From Carya illinoinensis (lineage: Eukaryota; Streptophyta; Magnoliopsida; Fagales; Juglandaceae), in contig NC_056752.1 in NCBI RefSeq assembly GCF_018687715.1, positions 8,570,001 through 8,634,000 of the forward strand: a DNA stretch of 64,000 bases. The letters are read 5' to 3'. The notes beneath the pieces are model-generated. The model searched no databases, was not told where the DNA came from, and saw nothing but the letters and a program-made list of their open reading frames with translations. This document shows positions 35,569-49,871 of this stretch, in pieces (the stretch's first letter is position 1; each line of letters begins with the position of its first letter). The position numbers were made by a program, and so were the translations under genes.

Positions 35569-36005
35569 TGGTTCTCTAAATCCCAATTGAAGCTTGTCAT
35601 TTTACAAATTTTTTAGTTACAATTCACTTGTAAAATCTTTGCTTGTTATTTGGAAAAATTCTAGTGGATCAAGATATCAACAATCATGACAGTGTTGTTG
35701 GTCTCCTTCTAAACAGGTTGATTCACATGAATAATCTCAGTTGCTTCAGTATACTGAATGAAATGTACTTATTTCTTTTGTTTTTTATTTTAAGACATTT
35801 TGAACTTTTGCCATTTATTGTAGTAATAACATAATTGAAGATGAACTGATGACTACTGCATAATATGCATGGAATTGTACCTGCAGTGTACTAAAATGAA
35901 GTAATTTGCTATGTTATATGTAATCAACACATTTCCTAATCAATTTGTGCTATTATCTGCTTCTACAAATTATTGATATGTTTTAGTGCTCCCAGAATAG
36001 CAAAA
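35569..36005. repeat. inverted-repeat right arm inside Helitron B
   Basis: Partner of 33,013-33,442. Both arms hold a 63-codon open frame by descent (LVDQDINNHDSV here, PVDQDINNHDSV there) of no known family. Confidence 0.85.
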
Positions 36006-36258
36006 ACTTCATTTTAGCAAATGAAACAATAAACTTCATTTTAGTCTCACATGCAACAATAAAAGGAAGCTCAAGGGTGCCAAATTACATGGATGAAAAA
36101 GAATCGAGCTAAATGATTTTTTCCACCGAAATGATGTCAGGGATTACGTATATTAAAAATTTTTTTATCAATAGTGATAGTGCACTGGATAACTGATATT
36201 AGACGTGTGGATTCGAATTGTCATTGGAAAGTAGATGACAAATCCTTATTCAATGTTG

Positions 36259-36560
36259 GTCCCGCCTTGTCCTCCGTAATCAAAGCAAACATATCTTCCT
36301 TCTTGTGGGTTGCTTACTTTTTTTTATTATTTTATACTATTATATATATTTTTAAGTTGTTAGGGCTAATTTGGACTATTTTAAAGGGAGAATGGACAAA
36401 ACAGAAATAGTCCCGCCTTATCCTCCGTAATCAAAGCAAACATATCTTCCTTCTTGTGGGTTCCTTACTTTTTTTTATTATTTTATACTATTATATATTT
36501 TTTTAAATTGTTAGGGCTAATTTGGACTATTTTAAAGGGAGAATGGCCAAAACAGAAATA
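36259..36560 (+). repeat. 151-bp tandem duplication near the Helitron B 5' end
   Basis: Units begin at 36,259 and 36,410 with GTCCCGCCTTRTCCTCCGTA and are nearly identical through TTTAAAGGGAGAATGG. Confidence 0.85.
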
Positions 36561-36668
36561 AAAACAAACTCTCCGTAATTTTGGAATAAAGTTAAGGGTA
36601 AAATTAGAAATAAAAATATTACACGAAAATATTGTAGCTCAAGCTATTGGCATTTATTAATATAAAGA

Positions 36669-39564
<2,896 letters not shown>

Positions 39565-39577
39565 TTGTGAGAAATGG

Positions 39578-39694
39578 GTGTGCCCAGTCGATATTTTTCT
39601 TAAGTGTAACAATTTAAAAATTTTTCAATTTAGCTATAAATAGACAGAATTTTATCTATATTTTAACAATTTTCTTCCTCTTCATAATAAACAT
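39578..39694 (-). mobile_element. truncated Helitron 3' terminal sequence
   Basis: Nearly identical to 32,726-32,842 of Helitron B (GTGTGCCCARTCGATATTTT through TCTTCATAATAAACAT). The last 26 bases, with the hairpin and CTAG, are missing; the AG microsatellite lies in their place. It is 131 bp beyond the stop of the RPA-like gene on the same strand, so that gene probably belonged to this third Helitron. Confidence 0.7.
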
Positions 39695-39824
39695 TATATA
39701 TATTGTTTGCAAAATATTCATTGCTATAATACAGCACTCTAATAAACATAACTACAACTATACATGAGTACCCTGTACTTATATATTACAATAGTCAAAA
39801 GTTTCAGAAGAGAAGTCTGGAAAC

Positions 39825-41994
39825 TCATTCTGCTGTTCCTGGGACGTTATTAACAGATAATACAGTAAGTTTGTTTTGGCGTAACCTCCCAGATTCATTC
39901 ATCTGCGCGCCCAAGACTATGATCCACTCATTATTTTCAATGTTGTTTGCAATGTTTTCAATATAAGGCAGATGTTCCTGTAACAATGAAAAAACATATA
40001 AAAAAAATAATGTATCAAAATTTTTAAACGTATTTAAATGTATAAATTTTACCTCGTCTGTACGGTCTATAAGATCAACAGCTGTGCATCCCAAAATTTC
40101 CTCTGCCAAAGATCCAAAAATAACAACGGGTGTCGATGTGGTATCATCATACACATCTAAATAAACTCGACACCTGACAGCAATAAATAAATTATCATTC
40201 GTTGATATCAGTAAATAAAATGTTCTAACTACCATGTAAAAATTTTTAATTTCAAAATATGAGGAAAATGTTTACCTTGCCCGTGCAATTGCTGCATTCT
40301 TGCAACTATAACATATGAAGTTTTCACCGAGGTCATAGCCAGTTGCCTTGTTACAATTCTCGCATGATACGTAGTGGAATGACTGGTGAAAATCAACCAT
40401 TCTAAATTTGCCTCTAACCAAATATGTGGACCTCTGCATTAAGACAAAATAACTATGTGCACTAATCAACATCTAAACAATACCGTATAGAAGGATTCGA
40501 AATTCACCCTTATTACATAAATTAAATCCAACAAACAATCAACATTTCAAATTAAAGCATATGCACAGTTCTGAATCCACAGCACACAATTCACAAATTG
40601 CCATCCTCCATCTCCATTTCATTCCAACCAACCTCCAATCTCCATGTCCCAAAAACTTAGAATAAAATTAAACAATTCCAAAGAGTGAAAAAATGAATTG
40701 TATTCTTTAAAATAAGAAATTTGGCTTTAAAAAAAAAAGAGAAAAATATACCGCCATTGCTGGAGCAGATATCAGTTTTTCTGCGATTTCAGATACTTTT
40801 ATGATTGGATCGGTAGAACTACTTGAAGCTGATCCAAAACTATTTCCAATGATTTCTTCCAGCAATTTATCATTTTGTGCTGCCCTGAAAATTTGAATTA
40901 GTAAATAAAGTTAAACATCAATAGAAACAAAGAAAGATTTACAATGAAAAAAATCACATTAAATTTATAGTGTATTTAAATAAGTTATTTACCATGTACG
41001 TAATGCAACAGAAGATGAAAGAAGGGGTTCAACAATAAAGACACTCGTCGGTCTTGATGACAGTGATAGGCCTATATTATAAACATGAATGAATAAATAT
41101 ACAAGTATAAGATGTACAATTAACAACAATGTTAATATTAACAGGAAGTACCATTATAAGAAGAAACTTTGATCCGTGTTCCTAAAATAATTGGCTTTGC
41201 TAGAATAAGGTCAGAAATTTCGCGGCATTCGTCATGAACAAAGCGATTCCACATTGTTAAACGCAGGAGTTTTAAACTATTAGAAATGATAAATGGTGTT
41301 AAATTCATCATAATAAAACAATTATAATATATTAATCTAAAAATTTTACCAATGTGAGACAATATACGTTCATACCCTGGATCAATCAAGTATATTTCTT
41401 GGATCAACGATTTTCCATGGTTCGTATTCACTTCATTTGGCGGGTTCATATGAATTGCAAGTGCCAAAATATCTAGTTTAGGAAAAAAGAAATTGTTACT
41501 TTGCAGTTAGAGGGAACTATATAAAAATATCGACATTTATATAGTAGTTACCTATTTCAGCATCTGTGTCTATGTGTACGCCAAGTTCATTCAAAGGAAC
41601 AAGGTTATATTCTGGCGGTCTAAGTGCTGGCTCGTCTTCTTCGATCTCTTCAACAATGGTCTTGGAGTTTATTGTCCATTGAAACTGATATGGTCCTCTT
41701 TGATGCCTTGGATCCATTGTTCTTACCAAAGCATTTGCGATATAGTATGATTGGTAGATATACAGTGTATCATTACGTAGATCGATATCTTTCCCAAAGA
41801 TCACTGCCTGCACGCGATTTCCCTGTAAGAAGACAATGAATAAATTTAATTGTTTAATTTTGAACCATACACAAAATAATGATAAGTAATGAAGAGTAAT
41901 ATTTTAATACCTCAGAATCTAAAAGTACCAAATTTTGGTATTTTGTTGCTGAATTTTGCGCCGTACGTTTTGGTGACTTTTCTGTAACGATCAT
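39825..41994 (-). CDS. RPA1-like single-strand DNA-binding protein, 9 exons, Helitron-associated
   Basis: Minus-strand exons: 41,994-41,911; 41,822-41,552; 41,472-41,376; 41,276-41,152; 41,071-40,993; 40,884-40,752; 40,433-40,276; 40,173-40,053; 39,977-39,825. All eight introns (75-318 bp) are GT-AG and the phases agree, giving 1,221 nt and 406 residues without a stop. Replication protein A large-subunit relatives bind single-stranded DNA. Here an N-terminal OB-like region (residues about 17-118, LDSEGNRVQAVIFGKDIDL) is followed by a second (about 150-245, LLRLTMWNRFV, LILAKPIILGTRIKVSSYNG). A C-terminal OB/zinc-ribbon region has CX2CX13CX2C at 287-307 (CENC...CYSC). Plant Helitrons commonly carry such genes; a truncated Helitron 3' end follows at 39,694. 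Intron 3 (99 nt) lacks a stop and could be retained. Expression is not shown. Exon structure is my inference from splice sites and protein similarity. Confidence 0.8.
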
Positions 41995-43020
41995 TTTGAT
42001 TTTCCAATATCTTGTAAATAATTTCTTCTATATATATTTATTTATTTTCTGACGTCATAAACAATATTTACTTGTTCATGATCATGTACTTAATTTCAAG
42101 TGATATATATATATATATTCAAGTAATTGCTAACAAGTTTTACCTGTTGGGGATAATTATTATTATTTGTCAATAAATAAATAATTAAGCTAGGGTGGCC
42201 AGTACTCATTAATTTTGTTGACTTTAGTAACTGTGAATAAGAATTTCTAATGACCAAGTATATAACTTATATATGATGACTTTAATTAGGTTAGTGGTTA
42301 CCATAGAAAGACTAACTTTTGTTGACTTTTATCTCTACCATTCATATTATATATAGTTGCTTGTAATATATGTTTATTATTAACCAGCTTCTTGTATATG
42401 GAGAGGGGGATCGAGATGATCGCTCAGCTACGAAAATTATAGTAAGGAATATCAGATCAATAAATAAAGATAAGAAAATAACACATGGAATGAAAAAATA
42501 CCATGAAAATGGAACTTATAAAAAGCATAGATCGATATCACATATCAAAATTCTTGAATAAAATATTTTTCAAAATTAATTTGCCATTCAAAGCAAGGAT
42601 CCACAAAAAAATTATAAGTAGAGACCAGCAAAAAGAGATATATAATATATATATATATATATAAAAGCACTTACAGGTCTTGAAATGAACAATAGAGTCT
42701 TTTATATATTTAGATCTCTTGATGAGAACAATTCCTGTTTAGACACAAAAGACATTGTAAGTTTAAATTGTATTATATATATATACACAGGCAGATTATG
42801 TGTAGGCAGATTTTCCTTACCATGAAGAAAGAAATAAAACTAAGGAAATACGTACCTTCTGAAACAAAAACCGAATCAGCAATACGAGACGAAGTGAACA
42901 CAAATGAGCCATGAAGACCGTTTTAAGGTGCCTATTGTCCTCAATCATCCAGACGTCCTATCACGCTGCAAAACTACTGTTGCATGATGTCTGCTCAATT
43001 ACTTGACACCATTGTTTTCA
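41995..43020. other. upstream of the RPA-like gene; AT-rich, no gene
   Basis: TATATA stretches at about 42,028 and 42,640-42,662 could serve the minus-strand gene's promoter, but none is distinctive. No second Helitron gene is visible. Confidence 0.4.
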
Positions 43021-43029
43021 AATTAGTCC

Positions 43030-43290
43030 TAACAATTTAAAAATATATATAATAGTATAAAATAATAAAAAAAAAGTAAGGAACCCACAAGAAGGAAGAT
43101 ATGTTTGCTTTGATTACGAAGGACAAGGCGGGACCAACATTGAATAAGGATTTGTCATCTACTTTCCAATGACAATTCGAATCCACACGTCTAATATCAG
43201 TTATCCAGTGCACTATCACTATTGATAAAAAAAATTTTAATATACGTAATCCCTGACATCACTTCGGTGGAAAAAATCATTTAGCTCGAT
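43030..43290. repeat. inverted copy of the Helitron B 5' region (36,120-36,390)
   Basis: The reverse complement matches 36,120-36,390, including the 'DIRRVDSNCHWKVDDKSLFN' frame seen at both places. It is in the opposite orientation to Helitrons A and B. Confidence 0.8.
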
Positions 43291-43542
43291 TTTTGCACCA
43301 AGTTCAGATGAATTGTTTCTGTATGGGGCTCCACCAATGTTTGGTTAATTATATAAAATTAAAGAAGTACAGTAGTACCAAATGAATCCACTAACCCATG
43401 ACTCGATATCATTAAGCTTTGTTGATAATTTTTTTTTTTATGCCCAACGTACCCTTAGTTATATTGCTATGACCCACACAATAATTAACAAAAAGAGGAT
43501 TATTATAGAGTGAATCATCGATCATGTCAAGATCATTTAGTT

Positions 43543-43899
43543 TTGCACCATGATGACAAGAAATATTATATTAGAATATTATATAGATCAATGGTGTTGG
43601 CAGCTGGCTAGATGCCTAACAAACAAAATCAAAAGAAACATGCATATATAAGAGAAATACTATTTTACCGTCTGAAGTCCACCGCTTAAAATTTTTTTAA
43701 TAATTTTATGAAGGTCTTGTCCTACGGAAATACACAAACATTGATTTTTGCACCAAGTTCAGATGAATTGTTTCTGTATGGGGCTCCACCAATGTTTGGT
43801 TAGATGTCGACTTGATCGCGACTCTGCTCTAATCATGGATCCACCTACTCCACTCAACTTGCCCACTTTCCATCCAAACCAAATACTATCATATATACA
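43543..43899. repeat. inverted copy of 37,670-38,017, with an internal direct repeat nearby
   Basis: The CACCAAGTTCAGATGAATTG-to-TCCACCAATGTTTGGTTA piece of this block also occurs at 43,297-43,348 in direct orientation. Confidence 0.8.
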
Positions 43900-44001
43900 A
43901 ATCACCGTAATTATCAAATAAAGCTAAAGGCAAAACTGGAAATAAAAATATTAGACGAAAAAGACTGTAGCTCAAGCTATTGGCACTTATTAATATTAAG
44001 A

Positions 44002-44007
44002 TAATAG

Positions 44008-44038
<31 letters not shown>

Positions 44039-45688
44039 ATTATTAGATCCTTATCCTTATCGTGCAGTAGTCTTATTCATAAAACCAAACTTTTCCTCAT
44101 AATTTCACACCTCCATTAAAAGGAACATTTTTTTTTTTTAAATTCCCTTTTAGCTTATGATCAACACGTGTCTACTCTACATACTAAATTATTCCTATAA
44201 GCAGACACTTTATGCGGATGAGACAAATAAAATTTAGAATCACTAATTAAATAGGGAAAACGACATCTCGTTCTTTATTTCTTTTCACTTTTCATTAAAG
44301 GTAATGCATATTAATTGAGCGATGGTAGTGCGATAATTAGTAGTTCAAATTACATAAAGGAAAATAAACAAAACAAATGCACTATAAGAAAAATACTTAT
44401 TTGTTATTAATTACTTATTATAAAACTAATTATTTTTTTATTAAAATGAATCTATTATCATCATAAATAATCATTTTAATAATAAATACTCATTAATAAT
44501 AATATATTGATTACAAAGCTTCCGACTTTAATACTAAAGTTGTGAAACAAAGCGAAAGATTCTCACATGAATTTGATGTTTGTTTTTTAATCTTTTCCGC
44601 TATTGATTGGTATGTTTTTGTCTTATTTTTTGCGAGTATCGGACTAAGATATTATTGCTAAGATGGTTTTGATTCTATTGAATGATATTTCTAAGCTTTT
44701 TAGAAAAGATATTTTACGTGAGGTCTGTTTTTTTCAAATATTATTATGTTATGTTTGGATGCAGAGATTATCTAAGTTGATCTATAAATAATGATATTTT
44801 TCTTTTCTCTTTTGTTGGGTCATTTATTTGATTATTCTAAGCTTCATTATTTAGTTATAACCCAAAATATTTTTTATTTTAAATATGATTTTTTCTAACA
44901 TGTATATGGTATAAGATTATCGAGTAGAAATTTTCTTTTAAATAGGATAGAAATACCACTAAAATATAAGTATTATTAAAGAACAATAAGAAAAGTAAAT
45001 ACATGGATATTTCAAAAATGCCCTAATCATTCGGTCCAAGGATCCATATGACAAACCCAAGATCCCAAGCCCAAACATGTAATGAAAAAAGCTCACTGGC
45101 AATCAGGAGACCACTTTCAAGAATCGAACTCCAAGGACTTTTCTCTACTCGATTTGTCACTGCTAACTTAATATTATGAAAAAAAAAAAAAAACTTATGT
45201 TAATCCTTCTGTACTACCGTCTTCGGCTTTCCTACCGCCGGGGGGGGGGGGGGGGGGGGGGGGGGGGCCTTTCAAAATAAAGAAAATTTTGTGGAGACAG
45301 TTACTTTTGCCTATTTTTTGTATGATTAATCAAAATAATTATTTTATATTAAAAAAATACAATCAATCTCCGAAATTTTTTGTTATTAATATATGTATGT
45401 TATTAATATAGCTCCATTGTATGTTCAGTCCATAAATCTTACAGACTGCCTGAGTCATTGTCAAGTAAAGTTAAAGATACTGACGTTGAAGTGGATAAAG
45501 TTAAAAGGTTGTGGCATTGAAGTAGACAACGTTAAAAGTTCTGTGACCCACAGTTGTTGGAATGGCAGATGGCTTGTGAAGTTGGAGAATATGGTTCGAG
45601 TTTCGAATTCTAAGAATGAACCAAAAATATGCAAAAAGAATGAGATTATTTTGTGAATTATAGGATTAATCTAATGTTGAAATGGGAT
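44002..45688 (+). repeat. duplicated segment, copy 2, part 2
   Basis: Resumes the match to copy 1 at about 14,561 and runs to 16,414. The first 30 bases are an expanded AT microsatellite. Confidence 0.85.
45240..45267 (+). repeat. 28-base G homopolymer
   Basis: The matching site in copy 1 (near 15,831) has only four Gs (CCAGAGGGGCC). The run could be a G-quadruplex former or a sequencing/assembly artefact. Confidence 0.8.
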
Positions 45689-47618
45689 TAGGACTATACA
45701 TTCAATCCGAAGACCCGAACCGACCCGAATACACAGTCGATCCGATCCAAAAATACTTGACCTGAACTAAAACGGATAGGAATGGTGAAATTCTAAATCG
45801 GTTTTATTCGAATAAAATGGATCCGGTTATTACTCGATATCCGATTTATTTACTTTTATAGTTTACATTTCAAGTTTCAACCTAGCTTCATCCTTTAGCC
45901 GACTTATAGCTCCAGCGTTGCTTAGTGCCCCTGCCTCCATTTCAGTTTTCACCCTTCAGCCATCATACAAGGTGACACAAAGGAATCAACTTCTTAAATA
46001 GATTGTTTATTTTTAAAGTTTCAGATAATAAATTGTTTTGTTTTGTGAATTTGATCTCTGTTTGGATCTTTATGATGTTGGGATTTTGAATTTTTTTGTT
46101 TGTCAAATTTCTGCATTATTTATTCCGTAGAACGTTTTGCTCACCCAAAAAATTTAGAAAAATTCACTTGGACTGTGAGCATCTAGACCGCGAGTACTGA
46201 ATCTTCTATATATCAAAGTCACATCGTTTAGTGCCGTGAAACCCAGTTCTAGTAACAGGGCCAAAATTCTCCAATTACATCTCCCCTTCCAACAAATGAT
46301 ATTCACCACTACGTGAGGGCCCAGCCTGTAATAAATTTGTCATATTCTAAAGCGAGGTGCCTGAGACCTTTCCATAAATCAACTTCTCACGCCTACATTA
46401 TATGGGAATGTATGGGGGACCGACCACTTTGGAACTATGCTAGACAACACCCGTCTCCAAACAAATGTTGAAAAAATAAAAAAACCCAAAATCTAGCGCT
46501 CTATGTTGTAGGTTTGTCGGTCACAGATTTCAAATTAAATGAAATTTCTTCCAGTTTAGATTTTAAGTTTCCAGGCAGTGTAAAAATGTCACCCTCTTAT
46601 TGTTTAAAAGAACAGTAATTGCCGTTATAGACTTATTACAAATACGCTATTTAATGTCACAATGGTTGAGTTTGGTTGCTGGTTTAATGCTAATTTGGAA
46701 CCAACTATCAATGAAAGAAAAAACATATTAAAGTAGTCATATCAGATGGGCCCTCCTTTCTTTCACTTGTTTCTATCTTCTCCTTGTCGTGTGCAGATTT
46801 GTATGGGCGTGCATTGTTTAACGTTTATGGGTGGTGACAAGATAATAGGATAAAAGTGAAAATTGGAAATTGGAAAAGCAAAAGTATTCAAAGACATGAT
46901 ATATACAACAACAGATTAAACAGCGCAAGTAATGAACTATCTCATTTGAATAAGACCGATCATGAGCATGGTTGTCAAATTCAGTTTTGCTTGTCTTCTA
47001 TTCTTAGGAATATTTGGTGTAAATGTTTTGTTTACCTATTCATTAAAAGAGAATCCAATTTATACTTCCTTTGGTTGAAAATGCAATAATTCAAGTCTTT
47101 ATTGTGGTCACTATGCATGTTAATCATAAAATGCTAAAACTGTTCCCGAGAGAGGACAAGCTATTGCAAAGTTGCTTTATTACAATTCAGTCGAATTTTC
47201 TCGAATATCATGCATCTAGTTTGATCTGCTTCAATAATTTTGCTTTCTTAAATACAGGGGAAAAAATGAAGGTAACTATTCGGTGGCAGCATAGCCTCTT
47301 TTCAGCATTGGGAACTCTTTGGACTTAAAAGCATTAAATGCTTTTTCTCATTATTAAACAAAAAAGAATATATGTTTTTTTTTTTTTTTGGGCTAGTCTT
47401 TTGAACTTGATCAATTTGGAGCTCAAAGGTTTGAAACTTGGCTAATTTGGCTTGTTTACTAGTGACTACTGGAAGAAGGTATCTTGTGCTTAGGAGTGAT
47501 CTTGATGTTGCCAACTTGCCGTGTAGGTGCTCTCAGGGTTTGCAGAAATGACAATTTTTGTTTGCGAGCTTCTTCTCTAATCATTTGTTTTATATATATT
47601 TGAATTTGCACAAGAAGG

Positions 47619-47619
<1 letters not shown>

Positions 47620-47662
<43 letters not shown>
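47620..47662. repeat. (AT)n microsatellite in the hAT leader
   Basis: Uninterrupted AT run of about 43 bases, 115 bp before the transposase start. Confidence 0.9.
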
Positions 47663-47664
<2 letters not shown>

Positions 47665-47777
47665 TGTCTCCTCATTCAGTTTACGACTCACTCTTCTATT
47701 GTTTTGATCAATGCATGCATAAGCCATACATTATTTTTTATTTTTTAATGATACTTTCTTTATGTCAAATTTCAGTT

Positions 47778-49871
47778 ATGGAATCTAGTGATGCTATGCC
47801 TTCGTCAGAGTCTGAATCAATCCCTAATGTAATTCATTTGGATAGCTCTTTCCCTACAACTACTCATTCTTATGTTCGCCCTCCTATCAAACGATCTCGA
47901 GGTAGATCGGATGTATGGTTTCATTTTTCTAGGATTGAGGATGGAGACCTCGGTGTTCACAAAGCTACATGTAATTATTGTGGTAAGGTTTTATTATGTC
48001 ATTCTAAAAAATAAGGTACTTCATCCTTGAGGTACCATAATGACAATTGTAAAGCCTTTATTGAGATTGGAAAAGTTAACCCCCAATAAAAAACGACCGA
48101 ACTTGGAAGGGATGGGGTGAATGGTACAATTAACAATCCTAGTTTTGGACCTGCCAAGTATAATGAGCAGAAAATAAGGTTGGCGGTAGCTAAGATGATA
48201 ATTGTGGATGAACTATCATTTAGATTTGTAGAAAAATAGGGATTTAAAGACTTTATAGCTACAGTTGAACCTAGATTTTCAATGCCCTCTCGCATTAATG
48301 TTATGCTAGATTGTATGAAAATGTACTTGTTAGAAAAAGACAAGTTAAATGACATATTCATGGCATATGATTATAAGATTTGCATAACTACTGACATGTT
48401 GACATCAGTGCAAAATGTTAACTATATGTGCATAACATCCCATTTTATTGATGATGATTGGGTCTTGCATAAAAGAATTATAAGTTTTATGAAAGTTCCT
48501 AATCATAAAGGGACAACAATGGGAAGAGAGATCGAGTCATCTATGCTTAGATTGGGCATAAAGAAGATATTTACAATTACAGTAGACAATGCATCTTCTA
48601 ATACTACAGCCATTGATTATTTGAGGAAGCTTACCAAACTTTGAGATTGTTTGGTATTAGACAATGACCTTATGCACATTAAATATTGTGTAAATATTTT
48701 GAATCTTATTATCCATGATGGCTTGAAAGCAATTGATGGATCAATTGTGAAACTTCGTAATGCGATGAAATATGTAAAGTCTTCTCCTGCAAGACTTGAT
48801 AATTTCAAGTCATGCGCGAAGAGACAAGATATCTTAGGTGGTGCGCTTCTTTCTATTGATGTTCCAACCAGGTGGAACTCAACATATCTGATGTTGAGTA
48901 CGGCTTTCAAGTATTATGTGGCTTTTGAGGTGATGCAGGATGAAGACAATCAATTTGGTCAGCATTTACGTGAGGTTGGAAAAGGACCACCAATTTTAGA
49001 TGATTGGAAAATCGTCAAGGTTTTTGTACAATTTTTGAAGATTTTCTATGACATCACCTTGCAGATTTCAGGCTCAACTTATGCAACTTCACATTTGCTT
49101 ATTAGAGAAATATCTTCAATCTATAACCATTTGATCAAATTTTCTATGGGTGATGATGATATGTTGAAAACTATGTCGAAGATGATGCTTACGAAATATG
49201 AAAAGTATTGGGGGAATTTTGAGAAAGTAAACAAAATCTTATTTATTGCGGCTATTCTTGATCTGCGCTCCAAGTTGGAAGTTTTGGAGTTTTGGTTTAC
49301 AGGGGTTCTTGGCCATGAGCAAGCGTTTGAACTTGTTACAAGATTAAGGAGGATGATTGAGCATATGTATAAACAGTATTCAAAATCCAATGTAAGTTCA
49401 AGTGTTGATGAAACTCAAAGCAACACAATGTCCTATAATGATGCAGATATTTATAGTATGTATCGACACTATCAAGCATCAAAGGGTGTCGTAGAGTCCA
49501 AATTAGAGTTGGATCGATATTTTATGGGGAACCTTGAAGGTTTGATGCCTAACTTTGATATGTTAATGTGGTGGAAGATGAATTCAATCAATTTTCTGAT
49601 CCTTTCCAATATAGCTCGAAATGTGTTAGCTATTCCCATAACTACAGTTGCTTCCGAGTCAACATTTAGTGTTGGTGGTCGTGTTTTAGATTCATTATGT
49701 AGCTCATTGGCCCCTGCAACAGTTGAAGCTCTTATTTCTACACAAAATTGGTTGACGGCTTCCTCTGTTAATTATGACTCTCAATATGTAATGGAATATG
49801 CGGAAAGCTATAAGTTAGAAACTGGTAAGATTCATATTTCAAGAATATTTTCATATAGTCATTTCAATTAA
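47778..49871 (+). pseudogene. hAT transposase (RICESLEEPER/Ac type), four stop codons
   Basis: A single 698-codon frame from ATG 47,778 (just after TTTCAG, a likely splice acceptor at 47,775) to TAA 49,869-49,871. The only breaks are in-frame TAA 48,012, TAA 48,087, TAG 48,237 and TGA 48,642; there is no frameshift. A BED-type zinc finger (CNYC...) lies near 47,970-48,050. The catalytic-domain motif ITTDMLTSVQNVNYM and TVDNASSN lie near 48,390 and 48,580, and the DVPTRWNSTYLML motif near 48,860. The C-terminal hAT dimerisation region reads NVLAIPITTVASESTFSVGG and ALISTQNWL near 49,620-49,750. Transposase cuts and joins the element ends as a dimer. The stops make this copy inactive, but its downstream domains are well kept. 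Confidence 0.9.

Larger units (their letters stand above)
32700..36668 (-). mobile_element. Helitron B (nested), minus strand
   Basis: The 5' end (minus strand, first base 36,668) is TCTTTATATTAATAAATGCC, closely related to that of Helitron A (TCTTAATATTAATAAGTGCC). Both continue into CAATAGCTTGAGCTAC. The 3' end is CTAG at 32,703-32,700, with a 7-bp-stem hairpin (CACGTGC-GAT-GCACGTG, 32,712-32,728). Flanking bases fit A/T insertion. Length 3,969 bp. It carries an inverted-repeat pair, an unrecognised frame, a 43-bp repeat array, a MITE and a tandem duplication. No Rep/helicase is present. Confidence 0.7.

Noticed and set aside
36174..36410. Frame DIRRVDSNCHWKVDDKSLFN as a gene
   Set aside because: Its copy at 43,037-43,219 shows it is part of repeated Helitron sequence; no domain, and it runs into AT-rich DNA.
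48617..48910. Minus-strand frames opposite the hAT transposase
   Set aside because: Shadows of the plus-strand transposase, which has clear domain motifs.
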